From positions 62,001-126,000 of the forward strand of contig NZ_AUEK01000011.1 of the NCBI RefSeq assembly GCF_000425945.1: a DNA stretch of 64,000 nucleotides. Reading direction: 5' to 3'. The notes beneath the pieces are model-generated. The model saw only the letters and a program-made list of their open reading frames with translations, was not told the origin of the DNA and searched no databases. Position numbers and translations under genes: made by a program. Below, in pieces: positions 33,197 to 42,261 of this stretch. The stretch's first letter is position 1; every line of letters starts with the position of its first letter. The stretch is from Candidatus Solirubrobacter pratensis (GTDB lineage: Bacteria; Actinomycetota; Thermoleophilia; Solirubrobacterales; Solirubrobacteraceae).

Positions 33197-34114
33197 GGCC
33201 AGGCCGCTGAGCACGCCGTCGAGCGTCGCCTGGTCGACGTCGACGCTCCAGCCGCGCAGCAGGCGGCCGCCCTTGCCGATCACGGCGAGTGTCGGCGGCT
33301 CGGTGACGGCGTAGTTGCGCCAAGAGGCGCCGGTCGTGTCGATCCCGGTCGCGTACGGGACCTCGTGCTCGGCGGTGTAGCGCTTCAGGTCGGCCGGCTT
33401 GTCCTCCTGCGCGACGCCGACGAACACGACGAGGCCGCCGTACTTCTTCGCGAGCGCGTTGAGCATCGGCTGCTGCGCCGGGCAGCGCGCGCACCACGAC
33501 GCGGTGAATGCCACGACGACGGGGCGCGTGGCCCACAGCTGCGCGCCCGAGACGCGCGTGCCGTCGAGCAGCGTCGCCGAGAACGCGGGGGCGCGCGGCG
33601 CCGACGTGTCCTCCGGCGCGATCCGCGCGCCCGCGGGAACCGGACCGGGCAGACCCGGCGAGGAGCCCGTGACGGGCGAGGACGCCGGCGCCGCGACCGC
33701 CGGCCCGCCGGTCGCCCCCGTCGCGCGCAGCCGCACGCTCGCGCCGCGCCCGAACGACAGCTGCGCGCCGCGGTCCAGCCGCAGCGTGTAGCGATCGCGC
33801 TCCGGCAGCCGGGCCGAGAACGTGACGGCGCACGTCGTCGGCTCGACCGCCGCGCCCTGGATCGCCTTCGCGCCGCGCCGCTCCGCCACGCCGGGCGGGA
33901 GCACGCCGCGAGCGAGCACCTGGCCGCCCGCGACGATCTCATAGGCCGCCCCCGGGCGGACGTAGACGTATCCGCCCGACCCTGAGCAGGCGCTCCCCGG
34001 CTTGCGCAGCGACGCGTCCTCCACGGCCAGCGTGATCTTCACCGGCGGTGGCGCCGCCGCGGACCCACAGCCCGCGAGCAGCGCCGCCGCGCAGAGGAGG
34101 ACCGCCGGCCGCAC
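33188..34114 (-). CDS. Thioredoxin-like (TlpA/ResA-type) lipoprotein
   Basis: A 308-residue predicted lipoprotein. Residues 1-16 end in the lipobox LLAGC, a beta-rich N-terminal part follows (GGYVYVRPGAAYEIVAGG), then a Pro/Ala linker and a C-terminal thioredoxin domain with FTASWCARCPAQQPML (CxxC = CARC) and EPPTLAVIGKGG containing the cis-Pro. It would handle disulfides outside the membrane. GTG 34114 lies 2 nt after the M6 peptidase stop with no separate ribosome-binding site, so translation is probably coupled. The Cys-containing secreted peptidase upstream is a plausible client. Confidence 0.85.
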   Translation of the reverse strand: MRPAVLLCAAALLAGCGSAAAPPPVKITLAVEDASLRKPGSACSGSGGYVYVRPGAAYEIVAGGQVLARGVLPPGVAERRGAKAIQGAAVEPTTCAVTFSARLPERDRYTLRLDRGAQLSFGRGASVRLRATGATGGPAVAAPASSPVTGSSPGLPGPVPAGARIAPEDTSAPRAPAFSATLLDGTRVSGAQLWATRPVVVAFTASWCARCPAQQPMLNALAKKYGGLVVFVGVAQEDKPADLKRYTAEHEVPYATGIDTTGASWRNYAVTEPPTLAVIGKGGRLLRGWSVDVDQATLDGVLSGLASR

Positions 34115-34116
34115 TC

Positions 34117-36738
34117 CTACGGGCTCGTCGTCGAGAGCGTGAACGTCACGGTCTTCGAGTACGTCCCCGTCCGTAGCGCGTCGTTGGCGCCGATGTGCTG
34201 CTTGAACGTGATGTCGACCGGCCCGTTGGAGATCGGCCCCGTCCACGAGGACGGCGTCGTCTGCACCTGCAGCGGCTCGGGCAGCGAGAACGACCCGTTG
34301 CTCAGGTGACCGGGATCGCCGACGGTCAGCGTCGCGTCGCCCGCGGTCGAGACCACGTTCGCGCTCGTCTGAGCCGTGTAGTCGCCCGCCACGCCGGGCG
34401 TGAACGCGCCGAACGAGGCCGGGGCGCCCAGCGTGAGCGACAGCGTCGGCGGCACCGTGCCGGAGACCGGCGTCGACGGCGCGGCCAGCGAGCACGTCGC
34501 CGTCGCCGTCTTGGTCTCGTCGGAGACCGACTTGGCCGTCAGCGTGACCGTTGCGTTCGGCGCGGCGGCGGCGTCACGCGTCACGTACACGGGCACCGTG
34601 ACCGACTCGCCGAACTTCGCGGTGGCGAGCTCGTTCTGCAGCGCCGCCGTCCAGCCCGACCCGGAGGCCGAGGCGGAGAGGCGGTAGATGTCGCTGTCGA
34701 ACGACGCGGTCTCGTCCTGCGGGTGCAGCGCCGGGTCGGTCGGCGTGTCGGCGCCGGTGTTGGTCAGCGAGAACTCGCAGTTGGTGTACGTGCTCGAGAG
34801 CGTCTGGGCGGGCGCGTCGGCGACCGCCACGCCGCGCGTCTGCGGGCCGGCGCCGGCCGGGTTCTGTATGCCGAGCTTGTAGTGCAACAGGCCCTTGGCG
34901 TCCTTGTAGGTGTCGATCACGTAGAAGTGCAGCCCGTTGGCCTCGTCGACGTACTCGTCCTTGGAGCCCGAGTTGGTGCCCGCGTGGAACAGCGCGTCGT
35001 TGAGCTGGCGGTAGTCGGCGATCGTCCGCATGACGGGCGTGCCGTCAGGCTTCAGGTAGTCGACCATGTTCATGTCCTCCGGGTGCGCGTCGATCACCCA
35101 GGTGAAGCAGTTGTAGCCGCACTGGGAGCCCTCGGTGCCGCGCACGCCCGGATCCCACTTCTTGTTCTTGGCGATCAGCACGCCGTTGTCGGGCTCGAAC
35201 GAGCCGTAGCCGATGCGCTGCACCGTCTCGAGCGTGTAGTTCGTCCACGCTCCGTTCGGGCCGCCGCCGTCGCATGTCGGGTTGGTGTTGACGTCGCACG
35301 CCGGCTCGTGGTCGACCGGCGCCGCCCCGTCGAGGTTGACCTGCACGCCCGCCCGCACCGAGGAGTTGACGTCCTTGGGATCGGTGTTGACCGCGCGGGC
35401 GATCACGTCGGTCACCGCCAGGCCGGACTGCGCCAGGCCGTTGCGGTTGAGCCGCAACACGTTCTTGGGATCGACGAATCCCATCCCGATCTTCGAGCGC
35501 AACGTGTGCTCAGCACCCATCGACGCGCCGTACTGCGCCGGCACCTCCCAGCGATTGTGCGGACCACCCGGGCCGTTGAACGACCCGCGGTCCATCATGT
35601 CCCACGTCCCCGAACCGACGCGGTGATACGGCGTCACGTACGGGTTGTTGTTGTTGTCGCCGACCGAGAAGATGTTGTGGCTGATCTCGTGCGTGATCGT
35701 GCCCGAGCTCTCGCCCTGGCGGATCGAGGACTCGCCCCACTGCTGCTCGCCGGCGAACCACGACGTCCAGTCGACGTAGCGGCTGATGACCCAGTTCGGC
35801 TTGGCCGGGTTGGGGTTGCCCCACGTCTCGCGCGGGATGTCCTCCTTGTTCTGGAACATCATCTCGCCGAACTCCTGCCACACCGACGTCTCGTCGTAGC
35901 CGGCGTAGACGAACAGGTGGATCGTCTGACCGCAGTTGGTCGACGGGTTGCAGCCCGACTCGTTCTGCCAGACGGTCTGCGCGTCGCGGTTGAAGTTCGT
36001 GTTGAGGCAGTCCTGGACGGCGCTGCCGTCGGCGGCCGTGACCGCGCCGGAGATCACGACGTGCGTGGCATCCGGGATCGCCGTGATCGTGCGCGTCGTG
36101 GTGCCGGTGCCGAACGTGATCACGTCGCCGACGTAGAAGACGCTCGAGTCGGCGACCGCGACCGTCGTGGCGTTCGTGTTCGCGCCCGCGACCGTCGTCG
36201 CGCCCGGGCAGCCGTTGCCGGTCGTGCCGTGGTTCTGGCCGATGTCATTGAGCCCGTACTGCGAGAGCTTCTTCGGCATCCGGTACGGCCCGTAGGTCTT
36301 GACGTCGGTGATGCCGATCTTGCCGCCGCTCTGCTCCATCCAGTAGCCGTTGATGGTCTGGTAGTGGTTGAGCGGGCTCGGGGTGTTGAAGAAGTCCTTG
36401 TAGAAGTTCGGCACGTCGGCCCGCGCGATCGGGTTGATCTGCGGGTTGCCGAACGGGTCCGACCCCTTCGGCTCCGTGATCACGAACGGCTGATCCGGGA
36501 AGTCGAACGCGACGAGCGCGATCGTGACCTTGCGCGCGGACGGCTGATCGCCGTCCGTCGCCCAGTTGTGCCCCGGAATCGGCTTGTAGTCGTTCCAGGT
36601 CATCGTCTGCTGGTCCTGCCAGTGCTGGGGATCCAGCGGTGCCGGCGTCGGCACCGGCGTCACGTCGGCCGCCGCCGCGGCGGGTAGCAGCATGGCTGCG
36701 GCGCCGAGCGCGGCGAGCGCAGTACGAAGGCGAATCAA
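34117..36738 (-). CDS. Secreted M6-type (immune inhibitor A-like) metallopeptidase with C-terminal repeat-family domain
   Basis: An 873-residue exported protease. Signal peptide is residues 1-24 (ALAALGAAAMLLPAAAAA). The zinc site is HEISH (350-354) in GTITHEISHNIFSVGD, with WDMMDRGSFNGPGG downstream, as in M6 peptidases. Several Cys pairs lie at 165-270 and around 540. A beta-rich region and an Ig-like stretch follow, then the 116-residue C-terminal domain (758-873). The start is TTG 36738, preceded by GGAGAGGGG; no ATG is available. It digests extracellular protein. The thioredoxin-like lipoprotein gene follows immediately. Confidence 0.9.
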   Translation of the reverse strand: MIRLRTALAALGAAAMLLPAAAAADVTPVPTPAPLDPQHWQDQQTMTWNDYKPIPGHNWATDGDQPSARKVTIALVAFDFPDQPFVITEPKGSDPFGNPQINPIARADVPNFYKDFFNTPSPLNHYQTINGYWMEQSGGKIGITDVKTYGPYRMPKKLSQYGLNDIGQNHGTTGNGCPGATTVAGANTNATTVAVADSSVFYVGDVITFGTGTTTRTITAIPDATHVVISGAVTAADGSAVQDCLNTNFNRDAQTVWQNESGCNPSTNCGQTIHLFVYAGYDETSVWQEFGEMMFQNKEDIPRETWGNPNPAKPNWVISRYVDWTSWFAGEQQWGESSIRQGESSGTITHEISHNIFSVGDNNNNPYVTPYHRVGSGTWDMMDRGSFNGPGGPHNRWEVPAQYGASMGAEHTLRSKIGMGFVDPKNVLRLNRNGLAQSGLAVTDVIARAVNTDPKDVNSSVRAGVQVNLDGAAPVDHEPACDVNTNPTCDGGGPNGAWTNYTLETVQRIGYGSFEPDNGVLIAKNKKWDPGVRGTEGSQCGYNCFTWVIDAHPEDMNMVDYLKPDGTPVMRTIADYRQLNDALFHAGTNSGSKDEYVDEANGLHFYVIDTYKDAKGLLHYKLGIQNPAGAGPQTRGVAVADAPAQTLSSTYTNCEFSLTNTGADTPTDPALHPQDETASFDSDIYRLSASASGSGWTAALQNELATAKFGESVTVPVYVTRDAAAAPNATVTLTAKSVSDETKTATATCSLAAPSTPVSGTVPPTLSLTLGAPASFGAFTPGVAGDYTAQTSANVVSTAGDATLTVGDPGHLSNGSFSLPEPLQVQTTPSSWTGPISNGPVDITFKQHIGANDALRTGTYSKTVTFTLSTTSP
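34120..34467 (-). other. C-terminal 116-residue domain, copy 2
   Basis: C-terminal domain of the M6 peptidase: PTLSLTLGAPASFGAFTPG, STAGDATLTVGDPGHLSNG, FSLPEPLQV, NDALRTGTYSKTVTFTLS. Same length as copies 1 and 3, without gaps, and always at the extreme C-terminus. Confidence 0.85.
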
Positions 36739-36842
36739 GACACCCCTCTCCGTGGAGTACAGACCCTCGCGGCAACCCTACGTCGGGCCACGGGGGGTCT
36801 CATCCGCCAGCTGTCGAGATCGTGCGCGGCGCTATGCGACAG

Positions 36843-37025
36843 TCAGGACGGCGACGGCTCGCCGGCGACCGGGGTCTCGGCCTCCGCCAGGCGGCTGCGG
36901 AGCTTGTCGCGCAGCTCCTCCGGCGTGTACTCCTCGCTCTCGCGGCGCTGGCGCGCCACGATCGCGCCGGTGGCGGCCACGCCGGCGGCGCCGGCCAGTC
37001 CGAGGAGCTTCCAACGCGCCTTCAT
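36843..37025 (-). CDS. Small membrane-anchored hypothetical protein
   Basis: A 60-residue protein with N-terminal anchor MKARWKLLGLAGAAGVAATG followed by a charged helix (RRESEEYTPEELRDKLRSRL). The organisation suggests a single-pass protein with a cytoplasmic tail. ATG 37025 has only a weak AAGG upstream. It is divergent from the papain-like gene at 37050, with 24 bp between starts. Confidence 0.6.
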   Translation of the reverse strand: MKARWKLLGLAGAAGVAATGAIVARQRRESEEYTPEELRDKLRSRLAEAETPVAGEPSPS

Positions 37026-37049
37026 GAGCGCCGCGTACCTTATCCGTCC

Positions 37050-37661
37050 GTGAACCAGACCGCGCTCGCCCTCTACGAAGCCGTCGCCACCGCCGCGACC
37101 GGCGACATCTGGCTGTTCCGCGGGCGCACGCTCGCCGACCGGGCGATCCAGACCATGACCAACAGCCCGGTCAATCACGTCGGGATGGTCGTCGCACTCG
37201 ACGACATGCAGCCGCTGCTGTGGCACGCGGAGCTCGGGCGCTCGCTGCCCGACGTCTGGACCGGCGAGCGCCAGCGGGGCGTCCAGCTGCACGTGCTGCG
37301 CGACGCGGTCCGGACGTGGGACGAGCGCTACGGCCAGCGTGCCTGGGTGCGGCGGCTCGAGGGCGCGGCTGTCACGCGCGCCCACGAGGACCGGCTGATG
37401 GAGGTCATCAACCGCTTCGACGGCAAGCCGTTCCCCACCACGCCGGGACTGATCGGCCAGTGGGTCAACGGGCGCTTCCGCCGCTCCTCCTCGAAGGAGA
37501 CGATCTACTGCGCGGAGCTCGTCGCCGCCACCTACCAGCAGATGGGACTGCTGCCGGGCCGCCGGCCGCCGAGCTGGTACGACCCCGGCAAGTTCTGGAG
37601 CGGGGACGAGATCGAGCTCGCCGATCCGTTCGTGCTCGGCGGGGAGATCCCGGTCCGATGA
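37050..37661 (+). CDS. Papain-like (permuted NlpC/P60, YiiX/DUF830-type) cysteine hydrolase
   Basis: A 203-residue protein. The candidate catalytic His is in SPVNHVGMVVAL (near residue 38) and Cys in KETIYCAELVAATYQQ (near residue 155). His preceding Cys is the circularly permuted order of the YiiX/DUF830 family, which acts on amide or ester bonds of lipids, peptidoglycan or small molecules. GTG 37050 has no ribosome-binding site, but TACCTT lies about 9 nt upstream, so a leaderless mRNA is possible. It is the first gene of a three-gene operon with ATGA overlaps. Confidence 0.72.
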   Translation: MNQTALALYEAVATAATGDIWLFRGRTLADRAIQTMTNSPVNHVGMVVALDDMQPLLWHAELGRSLPDVWTGERQRGVQLHVLRDAVRTWDERYGQRAWVRRLEGAAVTRAHEDRLMEVINRFDGKPFPTTPGLIGQWVNGRFRRSSSKETIYCAELVAATYQQMGLLPGRRPPSWYDPGKFWSGDEIELADPFVLGGEIPVR

Positions 37662-38386
37662 CGCACGAGGCGGCCCGCGGCTTCGACACCTCCGGCGAGC
37701 GCTACGAGCGCGGCCGGCCCGACTACCCCGACGCCGCTATCGACCGGCTGCTGGAGGAGCTCGGCCGCCCGGCCCGCGTGCTCGACGTGGGCGCCGGGAC
37801 CGGCAAGCTCACGCGCCCGCTGCTCGCCCGCGGGGTCTCGGTCGTCGCGGTGGAGCCGGCGGCGGCGATGCGCGAGACGCTGCGGCGCTTGGCGCCGGAC
37901 GCCGAGATCCACGGCGCCAGCGCCGACGCGCTACCCCTCCAGGACGGCTCGGTCGACGCCGTCGTCGCCGGCCAGGCCTTCCACTGGTTCTCGACGGCGG
38001 CCGCGCTGGACGAGTTCGCCCGCGTGCTGGCGCCGGAGGGACGGCTCGGGCTGATCTGGAACCGGCGCGACAAGCGCCAGCCGATCCAGCGGGCGCTCGA
38101 GGCGATCATGGCCCCGCACCGCAAGGACTCGCCCGAGCACGGCCGCGAGGAGTGGCGCGCGGTGTTCACCGCCGAGGCGCCGTTCGTGCCCGTCGCCGAG
38201 CACGAGCTCGAGAACGTCCAGCGCCTCGACGCCGACGGCGTCGCCGACCGCGTGCTCTCGGTCAGCTTCATGGCGGCGCTGCCGCAACCCGAGCGCGACG
38301 CGGCCGGCGCGCGCGTGCGCGCGCTGGCGCGGGAGCCCGTCGAGCTGCGCTACGTCACCGAGCTGTTCGTCTACGCCCGCCGATGA
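37658..38386 (+). CDS. Class I SAM-dependent methyltransferase
   Basis: A 242-residue methyltransferase: motif I ARVLDVGAGTGKLTRPLLAR, motif II VVAVEPAAAMRETLRRL, the SADALPLQDGSVDAVV segment with AGQAFHWF, and VLAPEGRLGLIWNRRD. The pattern resembles the methyltransf_11 group of unknown substrates. It is translationally coupled to the papain-like gene upstream and the M28 gene downstream. Confidence 0.9.
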   Translation: MTHEAARGFDTSGERYERGRPDYPDAAIDRLLEELGRPARVLDVGAGTGKLTRPLLARGVSVVAVEPAAAMRETLRRLAPDAEIHGASADALPLQDGSVDAVVAGQAFHWFSTAAALDEFARVLAPEGRLGLIWNRRDKRQPIQRALEAIMAPHRKDSPEHGREEWRAVFTAEAPFVPVAEHELENVQRLDADGVADRVLSVSFMAALPQPERDAAGARVRALAREPVELRYVTELFVYARR

Positions 38387-39288
38387 GGCGCCTGCCGATC
38401 GTCGCGATGGCCCTGCTGCTGGCCGCATGCGGCTCCTCGCCCTCGCCGTCGCCCGCCAAGCGTGCGTCCGCTCCCGCCCCTGCCCGGTTCGACGAGGCGG
38501 CGGCGTGGAAGCTGATCGAGCTCCAGGTCGCCGCCGGCCAGCGGCCCGCCGGCTCGCCGCAGCTGCGCCGCGTCGCCGCCGAGCTGCGCAGGCGCATGCC
38601 GGGCGGCCGCTTCGAGCCGGTCCCGGGCCAGCGCGGGCTGCGCAACGTCGTCGCGCGGCTCCCCGGCCGGCGGCCGGGGATCGTCGTCGGTGCGCACTAC
38701 GACACGCTCGTCAAGCCGAAGGGCTTCGTCGGCGCCAACAACGGCGCGGCGGGGAGCGCGATCGTCGTCGAGCTGGCCCGCGCACTCGCGAAGCTCAAGC
38801 GGCCGGCGAGCGCGCGCGAGGTCACCTTCGTGCTCTTCGACGGCGAGGAGCCGCCGAGCGGCCTGCCGGAGGACGACCCCGACTTCGCCCACAGCGGCCT
38901 GCGCGGCTCGCGCGCATACGTGAAGGCCAACCCCGGCCGGACCGCGCAGATGATCCTGCTCGACTACGTCGGCAACCGCGGGCTCCGGCTCCCGCGTGAG
39001 GGCACGTCGGACGTCGAGCTGTGGAACGAGCTCCGGGCCGCCGCCGGCGCCGCCGGCAAGCTGCGCGTGTTCCCCGACGAGACGGGCACGGCGATCGTCG
39101 ACGACCACACGCCGTTCCTCCAGGCGGGGGTGCCGGCGATCGACCTGATCGACTGGAGCTACCCAGGCCACACGCTCGAAGACGGGCTCGGGATGCTCTC
39201 CCGCGACGCGATCGACGCGGTCGGCGAGAGCGTCCTGGAGCTCGTCACACGGCTCGAGCGGTCCCAGGCGGCGGTCAGCGCGCCTTGA
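38383..39288 (+). CDS. M28-type peptidase / glutaminyl cyclase-like lipoprotein
   Basis: A 301-residue predicted lipoprotein (lipobox LLAAC, Cys16). The M28 fold is recognised by VVGAHYDTLV (His105, Asp107), VLFDGEEP (Glu155/156), DDHTPFLQAGVPAIDLIDWS and YPGHTLED. The metal-bridging Asp expected in GAxD is replaced by Asn (FVGANNGAAG, Asn120). GSRAYV and DDHTPFL resemble glutaminyl cyclases, which are single-zinc M28 relatives. So it is either an altered aminopeptidase, a cyclase-like enzyme or an inactive homologue. The ATG overlaps the methyltransferase stop. Confidence 0.82.
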   Translation: MRRLPIVAMALLLAACGSSPSPSPAKRASAPAPARFDEAAAWKLIELQVAAGQRPAGSPQLRRVAAELRRRMPGGRFEPVPGQRGLRNVVARLPGRRPGIVVGAHYDTLVKPKGFVGANNGAAGSAIVVELARALAKLKRPASAREVTFVLFDGEEPPSGLPEDDPDFAHSGLRGSRAYVKANPGRTAQMILLDYVGNRGLRLPREGTSDVELWNELRAAAGAAGKLRVFPDETGTAIVDDHTPFLQAGVPAIDLIDWSYPGHTLEDGLGMLSRDAIDAVGESVLELVTRLERSQAAVSAP

Positions 39289-39320
39289 CACGTCGGGAGG
39301 GCGGCGGCTAGCGTCCCCGC

Positions 39321-40559
39321 GTGACGCAAGCTAGCGTCCAGTTGGGCGGTCTGCCGGTCTGGGAGCTGCACTTCGACGCCGACGGCCGACGGCGCGGCCA
39401 CGACGGCGCGACCGCGCTGGCCCGGGCGGCGGCGCGCGGAGAGATCGCCGACCTGCTGGTCTTCTCGCATTGCCGCAACAACGACCGCGCCATGGCGCGA
39501 GCGTTCGAGAACCGCTTCATCGAGCAGTTCGCCGCGGTCGCCAGTTGCGCCGGCGTCTCGCGACCGGTCGGCGTCGCCGTGGTGTCCTGGCCGTCGATGC
39601 AGTGGCCCGGCGACCAGCCGGAGCGGGACGACCGCGCCTCCGCGCCCGTGGCCATGCAACAGGCGTTGCACGCGCTCTTCGCCGATCCCGTGCAGCAGGG
39701 CGCGGCCGACACCGCGCTGGCGCTGCTGCGGCTGCAGCCCGAGGATCACATCGCGCTGGAGCGCTTCCAAGGTCTGCTCTCGCTGCTGGCCGAGGGCCCG
39801 CCGCTCGAGCCCGAGGACGACGGCAAGGCGGCGCTCCTCGAGCGTCCCGCCCACGAGGCCTTCGACGCGGTCGCGGCGCTCGATTCCCGGGGGCACGGCA
39901 ACGGTTTCAAGCGTCTGTGGGCGGGAGCAGAGCACGCGCTGCGGCTGACGTCGTACTACCAGATGAAGAAGCGGGCGCGCGTGATCGCCGTGGAGGGCCT
40001 GGCGCCGGCGCTCACGCGCCTGCTCGAGCAGCCCGGCGCCCCGCGCGTGCACCTGGTCGGCCACTCCGCGGGCGCCCAGGTGATCGCGTTCGCGCTGCGC
40101 GGCCTGGAGCGCCGGCCGGTGCAGTCCATGACGCTGATGCAGGCCACGTTCTCGCACTTCGCGTTCGCCGAGTCGCTGCCGTTCGCCCCCGACCGCGCCG
40201 GCGGGCTCGCCGGGCTCCGGCAGCGCGTCGACGGGCCGATCCTCGTGACGCACTCCGTCCACGACCTCGCGGTCGGCCACGACTACGCGCGGGCGTCGAT
40301 GCTCGGGCATGACGGCGGCCGGCCCCTCGACGCGCGCTACCGCTGGGCGCCGATGGGCTTCGACGGCGCTCAGTGCTGCGAGGCGGTCGGCCTCCGCCTG
40401 GAGCCCGCCGGACACGACTACCCGTTCGCGCCCGGCAAGGTGTTCAACCTCGACGGCGACGACGTGATCCGGTGCCGCCGGGGCCGGGGCGGGGCGCACA
40501 ACGACATCCACCATCCGGAGCTGGCCTGGGCCGTGCTGCGGGCGGCACAGCTCGCATGA
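39321..40559 (+). CDS. Alpha/beta hydrolase family protein
   Basis: A 412-residue protein whose C-terminal half carries the nucleophile elbow HLVGHSAGAQVIAFAL. A conserved His is probably in GAHNDIHHPELAW near the end and an acid in THSVHDLAVGHDY. The N-terminal 200 residues contain VWELHFDADGRRRGHDG and a helical insertion. This arrangement resembles large serine-peptidase-like hydrolases of unknown substrate. No signal peptide. GTG 39321. It is convergent with the glucosidase gene (3 bp between stops). Confidence 0.8.
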   Translation: MTQASVQLGGLPVWELHFDADGRRRGHDGATALARAAARGEIADLLVFSHCRNNDRAMARAFENRFIEQFAAVASCAGVSRPVGVAVVSWPSMQWPGDQPERDDRASAPVAMQQALHALFADPVQQGAADTALALLRLQPEDHIALERFQGLLSLLAEGPPLEPEDDGKAALLERPAHEAFDAVAALDSRGHGNGFKRLWAGAEHALRLTSYYQMKKRARVIAVEGLAPALTRLLEQPGAPRVHLVGHSAGAQVIAFALRGLERRPVQSMTLMQATFSHFAFAESLPFAPDRAGGLAGLRQRVDGPILVTHSVHDLAVGHDYARASMLGHDGGRPLDARYRWAPMGFDGAQCCEAVGLRLEPAGHDYPFAPGKVFNLDGDDVIRCRRGRGGAHNDIHHPELAWAVLRAAQLA

Positions 40560-40562
40560 GGC

Positions 40563-42176
40563 TCAGCGCCGGAGCACGCGCGCCTCCCACGCACGCAGGG
40601 TGCCGTCCTGCGGATCGTCGTCGTAGTTGGAGAGCAGCGGCTCGCCGCGGGCGTCGAGCTCGACGATCACCGTCTCGCTCGAGCAGTTCGCGAGCACGAG
40701 GAGTTCCGTGCCGTCGAGCGCGCGCGTGTACGCGTACACGTGCGGGTCGTCGGCGAGCAGCGGCGTGAAGTCGCCGTCGGCGACGACCGGGAGCGAGTGC
40801 CGCAGCCCGATCAGCGCGCGGAAGTGGTGGAAGACCGAGCCGGGGTCCGCGACGGCGGCCTGCGCGTTGATCTCGGCGTGGTTCGGGTTGACCGCCAGCC
40901 ACGGCTCGCCGGTCGTGAAGCCCGCGTGCTCGGACGCGTCCCACTGCATCGGGGTGCGCGCGTTGTCGCGGCCCTTGGTGCGCAGTGCGGTGAGGACGCG
41001 GCCGGGATCCTCACCCGCGGCGATCGCCTCGGCGTAGTGGTTGAGGGACTCGATGTCGCGGAAGTCCTCGATCGAGGCGAACGGCGCGTTCGTCATCCCG
41101 AGCTCCTCGCCCTGGTAGACGTACGGCGTTCCGCGCTGCAGGTGCAGGACGGTGGCAAGCGCCTTGGCCGAGCGAACACGGTGCTCAGGCGAGTCGTCGC
41201 CGAAGCGTGAGACGGCGCGCGGCTGGTCGTGGTTGTTCCAGTACAGGCTGTTCCAGCCGCGCTCGGCGAGCCCGAGCTGCCAGCGGTTCATGACCGCCTT
41301 CAACTCGCGCAGGTCGAGCGCGCGCAGGTCCCACTTGCGGCCGTTCTGGTCGAGCTGGACGTGCTCGAACTGGAACACCATGTCGATCTCGGCACGCGCC
41401 GGATCGGTGAACAGCGTCGCCTCCTCGACGGTCACGCCCGGCATCTCCCCCACCGTGAGCAGCTGCGCGTCGCGGCCGGCGAACACCTCGCGGTGCATCT
41501 CCTGCAGGAACTCGTGGATGCGCGGGCCGCAGTTGTTGAGCGCCGCGGAGTCGCCGTCGGGCAGCCCGGGCGGCTTGGAGATGAGGTTGATGACGTCCAT
41601 GCGGAAGCCATCGACCCCGCGGTCGAGCCACAAGCGCATCATCGCGTAGATGGCTTCGCGGACCGCCGGATTCTCCCAGTTGAGGTCCGGCTGCTTGACC
41701 GAGAACAGGTGCAGGTAGAACTCGCGCGTCGCCTGGTCGGCCTCCCAGGCGGAGCCGGAGAAGAACGAGCGCCAGTCGTTCGGCTCCGCGCGCCACCAGT
41801 ACCAGTCGCGCTTCGGGCTGTCCTTGGACGCGCGCGACTCCTCGAACCAGGGGTGCTCGTCGGAGGTGTGGTTGACCACGAGGTCCATCACGAGCTTCAT
41901 CCCGCGCTCGTGCACGCCGGCGAGCAGCGCGTCGAAGTCGTTCAGCGACCCGAACGTCGGATCGACGTCCTGGTAGTCGCTGATGTCGTAGCCGTTGTCG
42001 TCCTGCGGCGAGGGGTAGATCGGCGAGAGCCACAGCACGTCGACGCCGAGCTGCTGCAGGTAGTCGAGCCGCTGCACGATGCCGCCGAGGTCCCCGATCC
42101 CGTCGCCGTCCGAGTCCGCGAAGCTGCGTGGATAGATCTGATAGACGACTGCGGGCTTCCACCACTGGCTCGACAT
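40563..42176 (-). CDS. GH13 alpha-glucosidase (oligo-1,6-glucosidase/trehalose-type)
   Basis: A 537-residue intracellular glycoside hydrolase. Catalytic residues are Asp194 (GFRMDVINL), Glu244 (TVGEMPG) and Asp317 (WNNHDQPR), with region I LVMDLVVNHTSDEHPWF. The N-terminus WWKPAVVYQIYPRSFADSDG and LISKPPGLPDGD are typical of the alpha-glucosidase/oligo-1,6-glucosidase subfamily, acting on isomaltose-, sucrose- or trehalose-like substrates. ATG 42176 lacks a good ribosome-binding site; CATACT upstream could be a -10 element for a short or absent leader. Copy R4 of the repeat element lies 86 bp upstream of the start. Confidence 0.92.
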   Translation of the reverse strand: MSSQWWKPAVVYQIYPRSFADSDGDGIGDLGGIVQRLDYLQQLGVDVLWLSPIYPSPQDDNGYDISDYQDVDPTFGSLNDFDALLAGVHERGMKLVMDLVVNHTSDEHPWFEESRASKDSPKRDWYWWRAEPNDWRSFFSGSAWEADQATREFYLHLFSVKQPDLNWENPAVREAIYAMMRLWLDRGVDGFRMDVINLISKPPGLPDGDSAALNNCGPRIHEFLQEMHREVFAGRDAQLLTVGEMPGVTVEEATLFTDPARAEIDMVFQFEHVQLDQNGRKWDLRALDLRELKAVMNRWQLGLAERGWNSLYWNNHDQPRAVSRFGDDSPEHRVRSAKALATVLHLQRGTPYVYQGEELGMTNAPFASIEDFRDIESLNHYAEAIAAGEDPGRVLTALRTKGRDNARTPMQWDASEHAGFTTGEPWLAVNPNHAEINAQAAVADPGSVFHHFRALIGLRHSLPVVADGDFTPLLADDPHVYAYTRALDGTELLVLANCSSETVIVELDARGEPLLSNYDDDPQDGTLRAWEARVLRR

Positions 42177-42261
42177 TCGCTCAGTATGCGACACGGGCGT
42201 GGTGTCAGGGTCCGGGCACCGGTCGCCCGCGATGGCGCGGGGAGGCGCGAGCGCCCCGGCG

